Assembly: GCA_963678565.1 (NCBI GenBank)
Contig: OY782875.1
Coordinates: forward strand, 2,914,001-2,978,000
Reading direction: 5' to 3'
Source of the DNA: SKHV01 sp963678565
Lineage (GTDB): Bacteria; Bacteroidota; Bacteroidia; Bacteroidales; Prolixibacteraceae
Length of the DNA: 64,000 nucleotides
Shown: piece after piece, positions 37,773 through 46,308 of the stretch
Layout: each line of letters starts with the position of its first letter
How positions within the stretch are numbered: the first letter of the stretch is position 1
Position numbers and translations under genes: made by a program
The notes under the pieces: generated by a model
The model's input: the letters and a program-made list of their open reading frames with translations, nothing else
Told to the model about the DNA's origin: nothing
Database searches by the model: none

Positions 37773-37804
37773 AAGGATGGCAAAGGTCATCCTTTCCTTT
37801 TTTT
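37773..37804 (+). terminator. plus-strand intrinsic terminator
   Basis: The 7-bp stem AAGGATG/CATCCTT has an 8-base loop and a CCTTTTTTT tail on the plus strand. No plus-strand gene precedes it; a -7-like TATATTTG lies at 37711-37718. It overlaps the last codons of the minus-strand lipoprotein gene. Confidence 0.6.
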
Positions 37805-38080
37805 ACAACCTGAAGCTTTTCCGCTACCTCCAGCAATTCCAACAGCACCTATTAGAAATCCGAAATTGTACAAAGCACCATTGTTATTAACGGCATACAT
37901 GGCCACCTCTTCTTTAAACAAACTTATTACAAAAGTTATTGGTGCGATCATGCCATGCCACAGTCCATTCCAAAATCCATATACCTCTCCTTCTACACAT
38001 TCACTTACTGCTTGACTTTCGGCACAAGACAGAAATAAAAAAGCCATCACTGCTAATAATAAAATTGAACTTGCTTTCAT
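37787..38080 (-). CDS. small lipoprotein of unknown function
   Basis: Starting at the ATG at 38080 the product is 97 residues with a lipoprotein signal peptide (lipobox LFLSC, Cys19). The frame could be extended to 38122, but the extra 14 residues would spoil the signal peptide. The mature part has a conserved-looking GFWNGLWHGMIAPITF motif (about 34-49), a central hydrophobic stretch and a Gly-rich segment before a lysine-rich end (GCKKRKG). Small proteins with the GFWNGLWHG core occur in several bacteria, but I know of no assigned function. It is a single gene; its 3' end overlaps a terminator that works on the other strand. Confidence 0.75.
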   Translation of the reverse strand: MKASSILLLAVMAFLFLSCAESQAVSECVEGEVYGFWNGLWHGMIAPITFVISLFKEEVAMYAVNNNGALYNFGFLIGAVGIAGGSGKASGCKKRKG

Positions 38081-38276
38081 CGTATTTAGTTTAGTAAAAC
38101 AATAATCCCCTCTAAAATACACACTTATCTTAAAAAACTATCAATTTAAGTTTAAACCTTCTGTTAAAACATTGTCTATTACAATTTAAGACAAAACACG
38201 GAAAGTTTTTTTACTACCTTCTGCATTTAGGACAATGAATGAAACAACTATTTATAACTACTACATCTAACTTATT

Positions 38277-39692
38277 ATGATTAAGCAAAGAATTATTGCA
38301 ATACTAATTCTGTTGATAGCAATCCAATCAAACGCACAAAACCTTGCTCAACCAGAGCAGATTTTAGAGGACATGACCATGGCAAACAATTATTTTTTAC
38401 AGAAATGGCCTGATCCTGGAGCTGCGATTGTTACCGACAAAGTTCGACCAAGCAACCTTTGGACACGAGCAACTTATTTTGAAGGACTAATGCAACTTTA
38501 TTTTATAAATAAGGACACCAGTTTGTATCAATATGCTTACGACTGGGCTCAAAGTCATAACTGGGAACCAACTTATGGAAATTTAAACACTCGAGATGGC
38601 GATCATCAATGCTGTGGACAAACCTATATAGAATTGTACGAATTAGATCCTCAACCTTTCAAAATTCAAGCAATAACGACCAATATCGACAACATGATTA
38701 ATTCTCCTAAAATTGACGATTGGTCGTGGATTGATGCCATTCAAATGTCAATGCCCGTTTTTGCAAAATTAGGAGTTGTTTACAACGACACTAAGTACTT
38801 CGACCGGATGTACGAGATGTTTAACTTCACAAAAATGCAACATGGAACCAATGGATTATACAACCAAGAAGATGGATTGTGGTATCGTGATAAAAATTTT
38901 GATCCACCATACACCACTCCTAATGGTTTAGATTGCTATTGGTCGCGAGGAAATGGTTGGGTATATGCCGCATTGGTTAGAGTTTTAGACATATTGCCAG
39001 AAACAAATCCTCATCGAGACGAATACATGCAAATCTTTAAAGAGATGTCTGCTGCTTTGATTAAAATTCAGCGCGAGGATGGTTTTTGGAACACTAGCAT
39101 GGTAGATCCTAATGATTTTGGGGGAAAAGAATCTTCAGGAACGGCATTCTTCGTATTCGGTTTATCATGGGGAATTAACCAGAATATTTTAGATAAAGAA
39201 ACCTACCTTCAAGCAACAATTGATGGCTGGAATGGATTAACAAATGAAGCACTTCACGACAATGGGTTTTTAGGATGGATGCAAAGCACAGGAAAGCAAC
39301 CATCAGATGGTCAACCACTTTCCTACACAAAAGAACCCAACTTTGAAGATTATGGTTTAGGTGCCTTTTTACTTGCAGGGGCCGAAACCTATAAATTATC
39401 TTCAAATTTAGTTAGCTCTAATGATATTTATACAAATGAAAATCGCACAGTAACAATCACCAAACAAAGAAATGGTCAACAAGCTATAAATGTTACACTT
39501 GACAACAAAGCCAATATAGATATAGAATTGATTGACTTAAATGGTAAAGTGCTTAGCAAAATAAGCAACACTCAAAAACTCAATAAGGGCAATTATTCAT
39601 TTGACCTTCCAAATTCGAATTCATTAAAAGGCATCTTTTTGATCAAAACCAACATAAACAATTATTCCATCATCAAAAAAATTGTTTTATAA
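38277..39692 (+). CDS. glycoside hydrolase family 88/105 protein with T9SS sorting domain
   Basis: This 471-residue secreted enzyme has a signal peptide ending at SNAQ (about 21). The catalytic domain (about 25-375) is an alpha6/alpha6 barrel of the YteR/GH105 type. The WSWIDAIQMSMPVFAKLG motif holds the probable general acid Asp153, and CYWSRGNGWVYAALV is a second family block. GH105 enzymes remove the unsaturated uronic acid left at the non-reducing end of oligosaccharides after pectin lyase action. Residues about 390-471 form a type A T9SS C-terminal domain ending in NNYSIIKKIVL, so the enzyme is exported and probably anchored at the surface. It is a single gene. The exact uronide (rhamnogalacturonan or other) is not certain. 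Confidence 0.88.
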   Translation: MIKQRIIAILILLIAIQSNAQNLAQPEQILEDMTMANNYFLQKWPDPGAAIVTDKVRPSNLWTRATYFEGLMQLYFINKDTSLYQYAYDWAQSHNWEPTYGNLNTRDGDHQCCGQTYIELYELDPQPFKIQAITTNIDNMINSPKIDDWSWIDAIQMSMPVFAKLGVVYNDTKYFDRMYEMFNFTKMQHGTNGLYNQEDGLWYRDKNFDPPYTTPNGLDCYWSRGNGWVYAALVRVLDILPETNPHRDEYMQIFKEMSAALIKIQREDGFWNTSMVDPNDFGGKESSGTAFFVFGLSWGINQNILDKETYLQATIDGWNGLTNEALHDNGFLGWMQSTGKQPSDGQPLSYTKEPNFEDYGLGAFLLAGAETYKLSSNLVSSNDIYTNENRTVTITKQRNGQQAINVTLDNKANIDIELIDLNGKVLSKISNTQKLNKGNYSFDLPNSNSLKGIFLIKTNINNYSIIKKIVL

Positions 39693-39717
39693 TTCAAACG
39701 AATGACAATTTAACATA

Positions 39718-39746
39718 ACGAAATGGCTCTAACACAGTCATTTCGT
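39718..39746. terminator. hairpin after the GH105-type gene
   Basis: The 8-bp stem ACGAAATG/CATTTCGT has a 13-base loop and only a weak T tail (CATATTTC). It lies 26 bases after the stop and is a likely but weak terminator. Confidence 0.45.
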
Positions 39747-39833
39747 CATATTTCATCCACAAGCATACGACAAATTTTCTGCAATTAAGCTTTGGTCATA
39801 AAATTGAAAAGGGAGAGGCAAATATTAAAAGCC

Positions 39834-42425
39834 ATGAACTTAGACAATTTTACCATAAAAGGACAAGAGACCATTAATCAGGCTGCTCAATTAGCGACCT
39901 CATATGGTCAACAAGTAATTGAAACCGGTCATTTACTAAAAGCAATTCAACAAAAGGCAGAAAATATAAGCACCTACCTTTTCAAAAAACTGGGAGTAAA
40001 TGCTGTGGCCATTTCAAATGCATTGGATAAAATAATAGAAGGATATCCAAAAGTAAGCGGAGGACAGGTTTATCTTTCACAAAATTCCAATCAGGTAATT
40101 CAAAAGGCCATAAAATCGGCATCCGATATGGGCGATCAGTATGTTTCGATTGAACATTTATTGATCGGTTTAATCGAAATCAAAGATCAGGTATCCTCAA
40201 TGCTAAAAGATAGCGGAATTACAAAAAAAGAACTACTCAGTGCAATTGAATCCTTGCGCAAAGGATCAAAAGTAAATAGTCAAACCGCTGAAGACACCTT
40301 TAATTCCTTGGAAAGATTTGCCATCAATTTGGTCGAGCGTGCTCAAAAAGGAAAGCTTGATCCTGTTATTGGCCGCGATGAGGAAATTCGTCGTATTCTT
40401 CAAATTTTATCGAGAAGAACAAAAAACAACCCAATTCTAATTGGAGAACCGGGTACCGGGAAAACAGCAATCGCAGAGGGATTAGCCCAACGTATTTTCA
40501 AAGGTGATGTGCCTGAAAATTTAAAGTCGAAACTGATTTACTCATTAGACATGGGCGCTTTGGTTGCCGGAGCCAAATACAAAGGCGAATTTGAAGAACG
40601 ATTAAAGTCGGTAGTGAACGAAGTAGTGCAGGCCAATGGAGAAATAATATTGTTTATCGACGAAATACACACCTTGGTTGGTGCTGGAAAAGGCGAAGGA
40701 GCAATGGATGCCGCCAATATTTTAAAACCAGCTTTGGCTCGTGGCGATTTGCGCGCTATCGGAGCTACAACTCTCGATGAATATCAAAAATACTTTGAGA
40801 AAGACAAAGCCTTGGAGCGTCGTTTTCAACAAGTGATGGTTTCAGAACCCGATGGTCCAAGTTCCATCTCAATTTTACGTGGACTAAAAGAGCGTTATGA
40901 GAATCACCATAAAGTTCGAATTAAAGACGAGGCAATTATCGCTTCCGTAGAATTATCCGATCGCTACATTACAGAAAGATTCTTGCCCGACAAAGCCATC
41001 GACTTAATGGATGAAGCCGCATCGAAACTGCGCTTAGAGATCGATTCAGTTCCCGAGGTGTTGGATGAAATTGAACGAAAAATCACACAGCTAGAAATTG
41101 AAAGAGAAGCAATTAAAAGAGAGAATGACAAGGTAAAGCTGAAAGATCTAAACGAACAATTGGCCAACTTGCAACAAGATCGTTCAAAATATCGGGCTGA
41201 ATGGGAAAATGAAAAACAATTGATCGACGGCATTCAGCAGAACAAACAAAATATAGAAGATTTTAAGCACGAAGCAGAAGAGGCTGAACGTAATGGTGAT
41301 TTTGGTCGTGTTGCAGAGATACGTTACAGCTTGATTAAAAATGCAGAAGAAGAAATCAATCGCTTACAAAATGAGCTCGACGAAAGACAAACGAAGAACT
41401 CTCTGATAAAACAAGAAGTTGATGCCGACGACATCGCAGAGATCGTAAGCAGATGGACAGGAATTCCTGTTTCTAAAATGCTAGAAAGTGAGCGTATAAA
41501 ACTGCTTCAACTTGAAGAAGAACTACAAAAAAGAGTGGTTGGACAAAAAGAAGCAATTAACGCCATTGCCGATGCTGTTCGTCGAAGTCGGGTAGGCTTG
41601 CAAGACGAGAAAAGACCAATTGGCTCTTTCATCTTTTTAGGATCAACCGGAATCGGAAAAACAGAGTTGGCAAAAGCTTTGGCCGATTACCTTTTCGATG
41701 ATGAAAACATGATGACTCGAATTGACATGAGTGAATACCAGGAGAAATTTTCGGTAACCCGCCTTATTGGATCTCCTCCGGGATATGTTGGTTACGACGA
41801 AGGAGGACAATTAACTGAAGCGGTGCGACGGAAACCTTATTCGGTTGTGCTATTCGACGAAATTGAGAAAGCACATCCCGATGTTTTCAACATTTTATTG
41901 CAAGTGCTGGATGATGGTAGATTAACCGACAATAAAGGAAGAGTGGTAAATTTCAAAAACACCATCATCATTATGACTTCTAATTTGGGATCGCAATTAA
42001 TCACTCAAAACTTTAGCGATCAAAAATCAGAAGCCGAACAAATGGAGATGTACGAGCAATCAAAAAATCAAGTTTTTGAGTTACTCAAAAAAACAATTCG
42101 TCCTGAGTTTTTAAATAGAATTGATGACATCATTATGTTCTTGCCATTAGGTAGAAATGAAATTGCTGGTATCGTTCATCTTCAATTTAAATTGATCGCA
42201 AAACGATTGAAAAAACAAGGTGTAACAATTGAAATTACAGACCAAGCAATTAAATGGTTAGCCAATATTGGTTACGACCCACAATTTGGTGCAAGACCAA
42301 TAAAACGTGCACTTCAAAACTATGTTTTAAACGATTTATCAAAGAAAATTTTGAGCGGCAACATCGATAAGTCGAAGCCGATTAAAATCAATGAAGCAAA
42401 CAGCGAATTAGAATTTATTCAATAA
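39834..42425 (+). CDS. clpB: ATP-dependent chaperone ClpB
   Basis: This 863-residue AAA+ disaggregase has an N-terminal Clp_N repeat domain (about 1-145). NBD1 has Walker A GEPGTGKT (about 205) and the Arg-rich KYKGEFEERLK pore loop. A coiled-coil middle domain (about 400-525) marks ClpB rather than ClpA/C. NBD2 has Walker A GSTGIGKT and pore loop GYVGYDEGG. ClpB works with DnaK to dissolve protein aggregates. I place the start at the ATG at 39834, which gives the usual MNLDNFTIKGQE N-terminus; an upstream in-frame start at 39792 would add 14 residues not seen in the family. No CIRCE element was seen upstream. Confidence 0.95.
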   Translation: MNLDNFTIKGQETINQAAQLATSYGQQVIETGHLLKAIQQKAENISTYLFKKLGVNAVAISNALDKIIEGYPKVSGGQVYLSQNSNQVIQKAIKSASDMGDQYVSIEHLLIGLIEIKDQVSSMLKDSGITKKELLSAIESLRKGSKVNSQTAEDTFNSLERFAINLVERAQKGKLDPVIGRDEEIRRILQILSRRTKNNPILIGEPGTGKTAIAEGLAQRIFKGDVPENLKSKLIYSLDMGALVAGAKYKGEFEERLKSVVNEVVQANGEIILFIDEIHTLVGAGKGEGAMDAANILKPALARGDLRAIGATTLDEYQKYFEKDKALERRFQQVMVSEPDGPSSISILRGLKERYENHHKVRIKDEAIIASVELSDRYITERFLPDKAIDLMDEAASKLRLEIDSVPEVLDEIERKITQLEIEREAIKRENDKVKLKDLNEQLANLQQDRSKYRAEWENEKQLIDGIQQNKQNIEDFKHEAEEAERNGDFGRVAEIRYSLIKNAEEEINRLQNELDERQTKNSLIKQEVDADDIAEIVSRWTGIPVSKMLESERIKLLQLEEELQKRVVGQKEAINAIADAVRRSRVGLQDEKRPIGSFIFLGSTGIGKTELAKALADYLFDDENMMTRIDMSEYQEKFSVTRLIGSPPGYVGYDEGGQLTEAVRRKPYSVVLFDEIEKAHPDVFNILLQVLDDGRLTDNKGRVVNFKNTIIIMTSNLGSQLITQNFSDQKSEAEQMEMYEQSKNQVFELLKKTIRPEFLNRIDDIIMFLPLGRNEIAGIVHLQFKLIAKRLKKQGVTIEITDQAIKWLANIGYDPQFGARPIKRALQNYVLNDLSKKILSGNIDKSKPIKINEANSELEFIQ

Positions 42426-42441
42426 ATATCAATATATATTC

Positions 42442-42485
42442 AAGGTTGTCCGTGGTTTTAAGAAGTGAACTTGCGGACAACCTTT
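42442..42485. terminator. convergent terminator between clpB and the MATE gene
   Basis: The 11-bp stem AAGGTTGTCCG/CGGACAACCTT encloses a 21-base loop and is followed by TTTC. It sits between two convergent genes. Confidence 0.7.
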
Positions 42486-42516
42486 CATTTATATCATTTT
42501 CTGATAGCAAATAGAA

Positions 42517-43860
42517 TTACAAATTTTCAATCTCTTTGATCTTTTTCTTAATTCGAAGAGAAAGCAAAACTCCAGCAGCAAACAATCCTGCAACAAAGCC
42601 CATCCAAATACCCTCAGGACCAAAGTCAAAAACAAAGGCCGAGAAATAGCTTATTGGCAAACCAATTAAAATATATGAAAATGCTGCAATTAACATCGGC
42701 TTTTTCACATCTGAAAAACCACGCAGAATACCTAAACCAACCACCTGTAATCCATCAAATAACTGAAAGATTGCTGCAATAATCAATAACGAAGCTGCTT
42801 GATTAATCACCGCTGGATCAACACTAAATATTTTAGGTAAACTTCCTCTGAAAAAATAAAATATAACGCCGCACAGCAACATGTAAACAATCACCAAATG
42901 AACAGCCGAGGAAGTAACCCGTTCCATGCTTTTATAGGCCTTGTTCCCCAACTGAAAACTAACTCTGATTGTGGTTGCCATTGCAATTCCGTTAGCCGTC
43001 ATAAAAGTAAAACTTGCCAATCCAAGTGCCACCTGATGGGCTGCCAATGGAACATCCCCTAACCATCCCATCATTACAGCGCCAATGGCAAACAGAGACA
43101 CTTCCATTAACATTTGAATCGAAATAGGTAATCCAACTTTTAGGATATCAACAAACTTACTAAAACGAACTTCAACCTGTTGCCATAATTCAAAATACTG
43201 ACGAATTTCTTTATGATAAAAGAAAGCTATAATTAATAGAACCGGCAATATAACCCGTGATATTAAGGTTGCCCAACCAGCGCCATCAAGCCCCATGGCA
43301 GGAAATCCCAGCTTTCCAAAAATGAGCAAGTAGTTAAACACAATGTTTACAATATTCGAGCTAATTGTTGCAACCATTGCCCAAAAAGTATTCCCTAATC
43401 CTTCGCCAACCTGTTTTAAAAACATAAAAAGCAAAAATGGAATTAAAGAATAAGTTAAGATCCGATAATATGATACAGCCAATTGCCAAACTTCTTCCGG
43501 TTGATTCATGAATGGCATTAAAAACGAAACAGAATAGGCAATTAAGAAAAGACCAACCACGATAGCGATTGACAAAAACGAGCCATTCTTAATCATTTCT
43601 GCAACCTTAATTCGATTATTCGAACCGATGGCATTCCCAATTAAAGGTGTAATTCCATAAAAAACACCAATTCCAAATACCATTACTATTACAAATACAC
43701 TACCTGCAAAAGAAGAAGCTGCCAACTCAGCGGTCCCTACACGCCCCACCATCGCATTATCAACCAACTGAACAATCATTTGTCCAGCTTGCGTAAATAA
43801 TAACGGTAAAGCCAGTTTTAGTAGGCGCTTGTAATATGGAAAATAAACCTTGATCCCCAT
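42517..43860 (-). CDS. MATE-family multidrug/cation antiporter
   Basis: This 447-residue membrane protein has twelve predicted helices in two six-helix halves. The first half has the MATE/NorM feature QLVDNAMVGRVGTAELAA (about 27-44) and the second half has GLQVVGLGILRG near 365. It expels cationic drugs or metabolites using a sodium or proton gradient. A -7-like TACTTTTG element lies on the minus strand at 43880-43887, 20 bases before the start. The substrate is unknown. It is a single gene between clpB and the GntR regulator. Confidence 0.93.
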   Translation of the reverse strand: MGIKVYFPYYKRLLKLALPLLFTQAGQMIVQLVDNAMVGRVGTAELAASSFAGSVFVIVMVFGIGVFYGITPLIGNAIGSNNRIKVAEMIKNGSFLSIAIVVGLFLIAYSVSFLMPFMNQPEEVWQLAVSYYRILTYSLIPFLLFMFLKQVGEGLGNTFWAMVATISSNIVNIVFNYLLIFGKLGFPAMGLDGAGWATLISRVILPVLLIIAFFYHKEIRQYFELWQQVEVRFSKFVDILKVGLPISIQMLMEVSLFAIGAVMMGWLGDVPLAAHQVALGLASFTFMTANGIAMATTIRVSFQLGNKAYKSMERVTSSAVHLVIVYMLLCGVIFYFFRGSLPKIFSVDPAVINQAASLLIIAAIFQLFDGLQVVGLGILRGFSDVKKPMLIAAFSYILIGLPISYFSAFVFDFGPEGIWMGFVAGLFAAGVLLSLRIKKKIKEIENL

Positions 43861-43879
43861 TGAAATATTTTTAAGGATA

Positions 43880-43887
43880 CAAAAGTA
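43880..43887 (-). promoter_or_regulatory. -7 element for the MATE gene
   Basis: TACTTTTG on the minus strand is an exact match to TAnnTTTG; no TTG was seen at the usual distance upstream, so only half of the promoter is supported. Confidence 0.4.
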
Positions 43888-44007
43888 TGTTTTTATTTAC
43901 TTAGAAATATGACTTTAATTACATGAAAGTTATTTCAAAAGAATTTTATTCAAATGAACAAAGCAAAGTACTAATAAACGATAGATAACGAATTAAAATA
44001 AGAACTT

Positions 44008-44739
44008 TTAGAAGGTACCATAAAGCGTATAGCTTTCGGTATTACAAAAAACCTGACTGTAAAAATAGAATCCCATTCTATTGGTTTCAATTTTACGATT
44101 TAATTGTAAAACCGGATGTCCGGGGGCAACTTTAAAATGGCGCTGAAGTCGCTCATCAGCCCCAATAGCTAAAAGCTTTTGCTCTCCGCCTTTAACCTCA
44201 ATCTGATAGTTGGTTCTCAGTATCTCAAAAAGCGAACGGTTTTCAAAATTTCGTTGATTAAAACGTGGCAGGTTGATATTCGGAATCATAGTAACATCAT
44301 AAAAAACTGGCACTTCATTCACCAAACGCAACCTTTCTAAATGATAGCATCCAACTTCCTTTTCACGCTCGCTTAATTTAAACGAAATGGCATGATCCCA
44401 CTGTCTAATTTCAGGTCCAAGAATAATTTTTGTTTTCAAATTTTCAGAACCTATCGCCGAAGTAGTTCCTGTAAATGATAAAATGCCAATTCCATTTGGT
44501 ACACCCTTTACAATACTTCCTTTCCCTTGTTGTTTTCTGATATACCCTTCATTCGCCAAGCGATCCAGCGCTTTTCTAACTGTTGGCCTAGTAGCACCAT
44601 GTAAACTACAAAGTTCGTGCTCCGAAGGTAAAACATCTCCTTCAACATAGGTGCCATCAGATATCAACTTTCGTAATTGCTCGTAAATAATTTTATGAAT
44701 TGGAAGTTTCAAAAGAATCTGTTTTCGTTTATAAATCAA
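44008..44739 (-). CDS. GntR-family transcriptional regulator with UTRA domain (HutC subfamily)
   Basis: This protein of up to 243 residues has an N-terminal winged helix (IHKIIYEQLRKLISDG, then LPSEHELCSLHGATRPTVRKALDRLANEGYI, about 15-75) and a C-terminal UTRA effector domain (about 90-240; RLRLVNEVPVFYDVTMIP). UTRA regulators bind sugar phosphates or related small effectors and leave DNA. There is no ATG: starts are TTG at 44739 or TTG at 44712. An exact promoter -7 (TACTTTTG) overlaps the first TTG, so 44712 (234 residues) is more likely in vivo; the longer form is given as the outer limit. It is divergent from the E2 gene, and palindromes between them and before the 61638 gene are its probable operators. 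Confidence 0.9.
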   Translation of the reverse strand: MIYKRKQILLKLPIHKIIYEQLRKLISDGTYVEGDVLPSEHELCSLHGATRPTVRKALDRLANEGYIRKQQGKGSIVKGVPNGIGILSFTGTTSAIGSENLKTKIILGPEIRQWDHAISFKLSEREKEVGCYHLERLRLVNEVPVFYDVTMIPNINLPRFNQRNFENRSLFEILRTNYQIEVKGGEQKLLAIGADERLQRHFKVAPGHPVLQLNRKIETNRMGFYFYSQVFCNTESYTLYGTF

Positions 44740-44767
44740 AAGTAATTTTAAAAAAACAATTAAGCAA
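44737..44767 (-). promoter_or_regulatory. promoter of the gntR-type gene
   Basis: On the minus strand, TTG (44767-44765), a 20-base spacer and TACTTTTG (44744-44737) form an exact Bacteroidota promoter. A degenerate operator (44766-44783) overlaps its upstream element, which suggests autoregulation. Confidence 0.65.
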
Positions 44768-44783
44768 CAAGTAAATACATTTC
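44766..44783. promoter_or_regulatory. degenerate GntR operator-like site overlapping the gntR promoter
   Basis: AACAAGTAAATACATTTC matches the perfect palindrome at 44897-44914 in 13 of 18 positions, including the core GTAAATACA. It covers the -33 element of the regulator's own promoter. Confidence 0.45.
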
Positions 44784-44787
44784 ACCT

Positions 44788-44805
44788 TATATGTGTTTAC
44801 AAGTT
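44788..44805. promoter_or_regulatory. GntR operator-like half site
   Basis: TATATGTGTTTACAAGTT has one perfect arm (TACAAGTT) of the palindrome and a 4-of-8 match in the other arm. It lies between the two divergent genes. Confidence 0.45.
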
Positions 44806-44896
44806 GAAAACAAAAACAAAGACGAACAGCCATAAAAACCTATTATCGTGACACTTAAATCATTTAATATAATTTTTACATTTTTTTAAACAAAAC

Positions 44897-44914
44897 AACT
44901 TGTAAATACAAGTT
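44897..44914. promoter_or_regulatory. perfect GntR operator palindrome before the 2-oxoacid dehydrogenase genes
   Basis: AACTTGTA-AA-TACAAGTT is an exact 8-2-8 inverted repeat. It lies 38 bases before the E2 ATG and immediately before a -7-like TACTTTAT (44916-44923), so bound repressor would block RNA polymerase. A near-identical copy is at 61577-61594. Confidence 0.78.
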
Positions 44915-44952
44915 ATACTTTATAGATTTAACAAAAAATTTAATCAAAATCT

Positions 44953-46290
44953 ATGGCTACTGTTGTAATTATGCCCAAACAAGGGCAATCGGTTGAAAGT
45001 TGTATTATAACCGAATTCAGTAAGAAAAAAGGCGATCAGGTATCAATTGGCGATATCCTGTTTGCATACGAAACAGATAAGGCTTCTTTTGAGGAGGAGT
45101 CGCAAGTAGAAGGAACAATCTTAGAAATTTTCTATGAAGAAGGTGATGAAGTTCCGGTATTAACCAATGTATTGGTTGTTGGAGAAGAAGGCGAAAGCGT
45201 TGACGAATTCAGACCAGACGGTGAAGTAGCAGACGAACCCGCTGAAGAAGAAGTTGCCGAAACTCCAACAAAAGAAGCTGCTCAACCAGCAGCAAAAGTT
45301 GAAACTGTTATACCTGCTTCGACTTCTGGAGAAAAAGCAATTGGTGTTTCTCCACGAGCTAAAAAATTAGCTAGCGACAAAGGTGTTGCCGCTGAAACAC
45401 TCGCAGGAAGTGGCCCCAAAGGACGCGTAATTGAACGCGATGTTCAAGCTGCTGCCGAAAATACCCCTAAAGTAACTCCATTAGCGAAAAAGATGATGGC
45501 AGAAGACGAAACACTTTCTGCTGATAAAGGATCAGGTTTAGCACAAACAGTAAAAGGCGGCGACTTAAGCTCAACCAACCCTGTTTATGGCGAAGACTTC
45601 GAGGTGAAACCAATTTCAAATATGCGTAAGTTAATTGCCAAAGCAATGCACGCATCACTTCAAAATTCAGCACAGTTAACACACCACCTAGGTGCCGATG
45701 CTCGCAATATTTTAGCAATTCGCAAAAAAGTAAAAGCGGCCATGGCCGAAGGTTACCCAACCAACATTACTTTGAACGACATGATTTGCTTTGCCACAAT
45801 AAAAGCATTGAAAAAATTTCCACAAGTGAATGCTCACTTCATGGGCGATAGCATGAAATACTTCAACAAAGTTCATTTTGGTTTAGCGGTTGATACCGAT
45901 CGTGGATTAATGGTACCTGTTGTTAAAAATGCCGATGACCTATCCATATCTGGATTAGCAAACCAATTCAAAGAAGTAGCAACTTCTTGTCGCAAAGGAA
46001 GCATTAACCCTGAATTATTAGCTTCAGAAGCAGCTTCGTTTACAGTTTCAAACTTGGGTAACTACGGTGTTGAAATCTTTACACCCGTAATTAATTTACC
46101 TCAAGCTGCTATTCTAGGAGTAAATACAATTGTACCACGTCCTAAAGATCTTGGCGATGGCGTTTATGGATTTGTTCCTTACCTAGGTTTAAGTTTAACT
46201 TACGACCATAGAGCTCTAGACGGTGGCGAAGCAACGCGTTTTGTAAAACAAATTGCAATCGAAATTGAAACTTTAGAAATTGACCTGTAA
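44953..46290 (+). CDS. 2-oxoacid dehydrogenase complex, dihydrolipoamide acyltransferase (E2)
   Basis: This 445-residue E2 core enzyme has an N-terminal lipoyl domain (about 1-80, lipoyl-Lys43 in ETDKASF), an Ala/Pro/Glu-rich linker, a peripheral subunit-binding domain (about 133-170, SPRAKKLASDKGV), a second partial linker segment with another PLAKK-like motif (about 175-205), and a catalytic domain (about 215-445) with the active site DHRALDGG (His419, Asp423). It moves an acyl group from the E1 cofactor to CoA. It is the first gene of the operon behind the perfect GntR palindrome, 18 bases before E3. Gene context (aldolases, no glycolytic genes) suggests a dedicated catabolic 2-oxoacid or acetoin-type substrate rather than housekeeping pyruvate dehydrogenase; this is inference. 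Confidence 0.93.
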   Translation: MATVVIMPKQGQSVESCIITEFSKKKGDQVSIGDILFAYETDKASFEEESQVEGTILEIFYEEGDEVPVLTNVLVVGEEGESVDEFRPDGEVADEPAEEEVAETPTKEAAQPAAKVETVIPASTSGEKAIGVSPRAKKLASDKGVAAETLAGSGPKGRVIERDVQAAAENTPKVTPLAKKMMAEDETLSADKGSGLAQTVKGGDLSSTNPVYGEDFEVKPISNMRKLIAKAMHASLQNSAQLTHHLGADARNILAIRKKVKAAMAEGYPTNITLNDMICFATIKALKKFPQVNAHFMGDSMKYFNKVHFGLAVDTDRGLMVPVVKNADDLSISGLANQFKEVATSCRKGSINPELLASEAASFTVSNLGNYGVEIFTPVINLPQAAILGVNTIVPRPKDLGDGVYGFVPYLGLSLTYDHRALDGGEATRFVKQIAIEIETLEIDL

Positions 46291-46308
46291 CCTACTAATA
46301 TTATTATA

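Noticed and set aside
38172..38194. TTGTCT/AGACAA inverted repeat before the GH105-type gene
   Set aside because: Short arms, no second copy seen, and no regulator nearby; not enough to call a site.
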